Assembly: GCA_029779535.1 (NCBI GenBank)
Contig: JAKPAG010000004.1
Location: forward strand, 1-64,000
Direction of reading: 5' to 3'
DNA from: Pseudomonadota bacterium
GTDB lineage: Bacteria > Pseudomonadota > Alphaproteobacteria > Sphingomonadales > Sphingomonadaceae
Length of the DNA stretch: 64,000 bases
Of the stretch, positions 62,848 through 64,000 are shown piece after piece. Position numbers and translations under genes: made by a program. Every line of letters begins with the position of its first letter. Within the stretch, counting starts at the first letter, position 1. The notes under the pieces were generated by a model that was not told the origin of the DNA, did not search any database, and worked only from the letters and a program-made list of their open reading frames with translations.

Positions 62848-64000
62848 ATGCAGCGCACGGGCCGCATTGTCCTGCTGGCGGGGATTGCCCTGGCCGCCGC
62901 TCCGGCCTTGGCCGATGACCTGCGCGGGGCGCTGACCCTGGCCTACAACACCAACCCCACGCTGGAAGCCGCCCGCGCCCAGCAGCGCGCGGTGGACACC
63001 GGGGTGCCGATCGCCAAGGCGGCGGCCCTGCCCTCGCTCAGCGGCACGGCGACTTTCACCGAATTCGCCAAGCTGGCGACGCCGAATGTGGCATCGCCCG
63101 ACCGTTCGCTCGATGCCAGCGCCACGCTGGGCCTGCCGCTCTATGCCGGCGGGGCGATCAAGAATTCGATCCGCGCCGCCAAGACCCGGGTCGAAGCCGG
63201 CCGCGCCGATCTGCGCGCCGCCGAAAGCGGCGTGTTCAGCCAGACGGTCGCCGCCTACATGGACGTGCTGCTGGCCCAGCGGGTCGTGGCGCTGAACCGC
63301 AACCAGGTCGACGTGCTCAAGGTCAACCTGCAGGCCACCCGCGACCGGTTCGAGATCGGCGACCTGACCCGCACCGACGTGGCCCAGTCGCAGGCGCGCC
63401 TGTCCCTCGCTCAGGGCCAGACCCGTAGCGCCGAAGCGAACCTGATCGCCGCGCGCGAACGCTATATCCAGGTGGTCGGCAAGGAGCCGGTCGACCTGCA
63501 GGTGCCGCCCGCCCTGCCCGGCCTGCCCGGTTCGGCCGAGGAAGCGATGCAGACCGCGCTGGACAACAATCCCGACCTTCTGGCCGCGCGCCAGCGCAGC
63601 AAGGCCGCCGGGTTTGACAGCGATGCCGCCGCCGCGGGCCGCCTGCCCAAGGTCAGCGTGTTCACCAGCGGCACCTACACCGATTACATGGGCACCAATG
63701 GCGGCCCGGCATCGAATGTGACCAAGCAGGGCTTCACTTCGGCCACGGCCGGGGTGCGCGCCACGATTCCGCTGTTCCAGGGCGGCCTGCCCGCCGCGCA
63801 GAAGCGCCAGGCCGAAGCGCGCGAAAGCGCGGTGCTGGAACAGGAAATCGGCACCGAACGCCAGGTCATCGCGGGGGTCCGCGCGGCCTATGCCAGCTGG
63901 CGCGCGACGAGCGAGATCATTACCACCACCCAGGCCGCGGTCGATGCCGCCACGCTCAGCCTTGAAGGCGTGCGCGCGGAAAACACCGTCGGCAACCGCA
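62848..64000 (+). CDS. tolC: TolC-family outer-membrane efflux protein (5' part)
   Basis: The reading frame begins at ATG 62848 and stays open to the end of the window, so the gene continues beyond it. There is a signal peptide (about 1-22, cleaved near ALA), then the TolC repeat pattern (ALTLAYNTNPTLEAARAQQRA, FEIGDLTRTDVAQSQARL, ATIPLFQGG). The first 384 residues of a protein normally near 450-500 residues are present. It would form the outer-membrane channel of type I secretion or multidrug efflux. It is 2 bp after the PCMT-like gene. Confidence 0.93.
   Translation, partial: MQRTGRIVLLAGIALAAAPALADDLRGALTLAYNTNPTLEAARAQQRAVDTGVPIAKAAALPSLSGTATFTEFAKLATPNVASPDRSLDASATLGLPLYAGGAIKNSIRAAKTRVEAGRADLRAAESGVFSQTVAAYMDVLLAQRVVALNRNQVDVLKVNLQATRDRFEIGDLTRTDVAQSQARLSLAQGQTRSAEANLIAARERYIQVVGKEPVDLQVPPALPGLPGSAEEAMQTALDNNPDLLAARQRSKAAGFDSDAAAAGRLPKVSVFTSGTYTDYMGTNGGPASNVTKQGFTSATAGVRATIPLFQGGLPAAQKRQAEARESAVLEQEIGTERQVIAGVRAAYASWRATSEIITTTQAAVDAATLSLEGVRAENTVGNR

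Overview
The window is a GC-rich chromosomal segment of an alphaproteobacterium, most likely a member of the Sphingomonadales (Novosphingobium/Erythrobacter/Sphingomonas-like). The indications are MmcB, a DUF2093 protein, heme A synthase CtaA, a SUF operon with an Rrf2 regulator, a fused ThiS-ThiG, a 1002-residue TonB-dependent receptor, LytS/LytTR two-component pairs, and the overall base and codon usage. The genus cannot be fixed from the sequence alone.

Region 1 (1-8962) is the right part of an integrative element. A tyrosine integrase lies beside tRNA-Gly(TCC), with a replication module behind it: an AlpA-like regulator, a zinc-finger-like protein without cysteines, and a TOPRIM/DUF927 primase-helicase. 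Farther left, a compositionally different cargo pair combines a DUF262 protein with a HEPN protein that has an R-x4-H motif; this is a candidate defence or toxin-antitoxin unit. The left end of the element is outside the window.

Region 2 (8963-29143) is core genome. It holds two tRNAs, mmcB, an exported M20 peptidase, an RhlE-type helicase, an MFS exporter, a PAS protein, an esterase, an M48/TPR protease, a DsbA-like protein, a LytS/LytTR pair, nadC with RNase T2, tadA, rpmB, several envelope proteins, an aspartyl beta-hydroxylase-like protein and a sulfotransferase-like protein. Region 3 (29252-45487) holds the TonB-dependent receptor, an M23 peptidase, xseA and purD with overlapping divergent start codons, a PfkB kinase, and a nine-gene SUF iron-sulfur operon of overlapping or near-abutting genes. 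That operon also carries a DUF559 nuclease-like gene and a small exported protein. A candidate small RNA lies between the SUF regulator and pyrD. Region 4 (45488-64000) holds pyrD, ggt, an acyl-CoA synthetase, a nitrobindin-like protein, thiSG, a MerC-type protein, ctaA-cutA, an exported protein broken at an 8-C run, rplM-rpsI, an HPP protein, a phosphoesterase, a second LytS/LytTR pair, class I fumarase, a degenerate PCMT-like protein, and the start of a TolC-family gene that runs off the window.

The most unusual signal is a family of intergenic repeats (near 15.0-15.3, 16.9-17.1, 26.4 and 60.5 kb). Each unit has a conserved head (GGGGAGCGGGC-like), a hairpin whose stem sequence differs between copies but whose pairing is kept, usually a GGAT or GGAG loop, and a conserved tail beginning CGCA. 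Two copies are joined head to head around a palindrome with a GGTACC centre. Other points of interest are the DUF262-HEPN pair, the candidate small RNA, and the 8-C frameshift.
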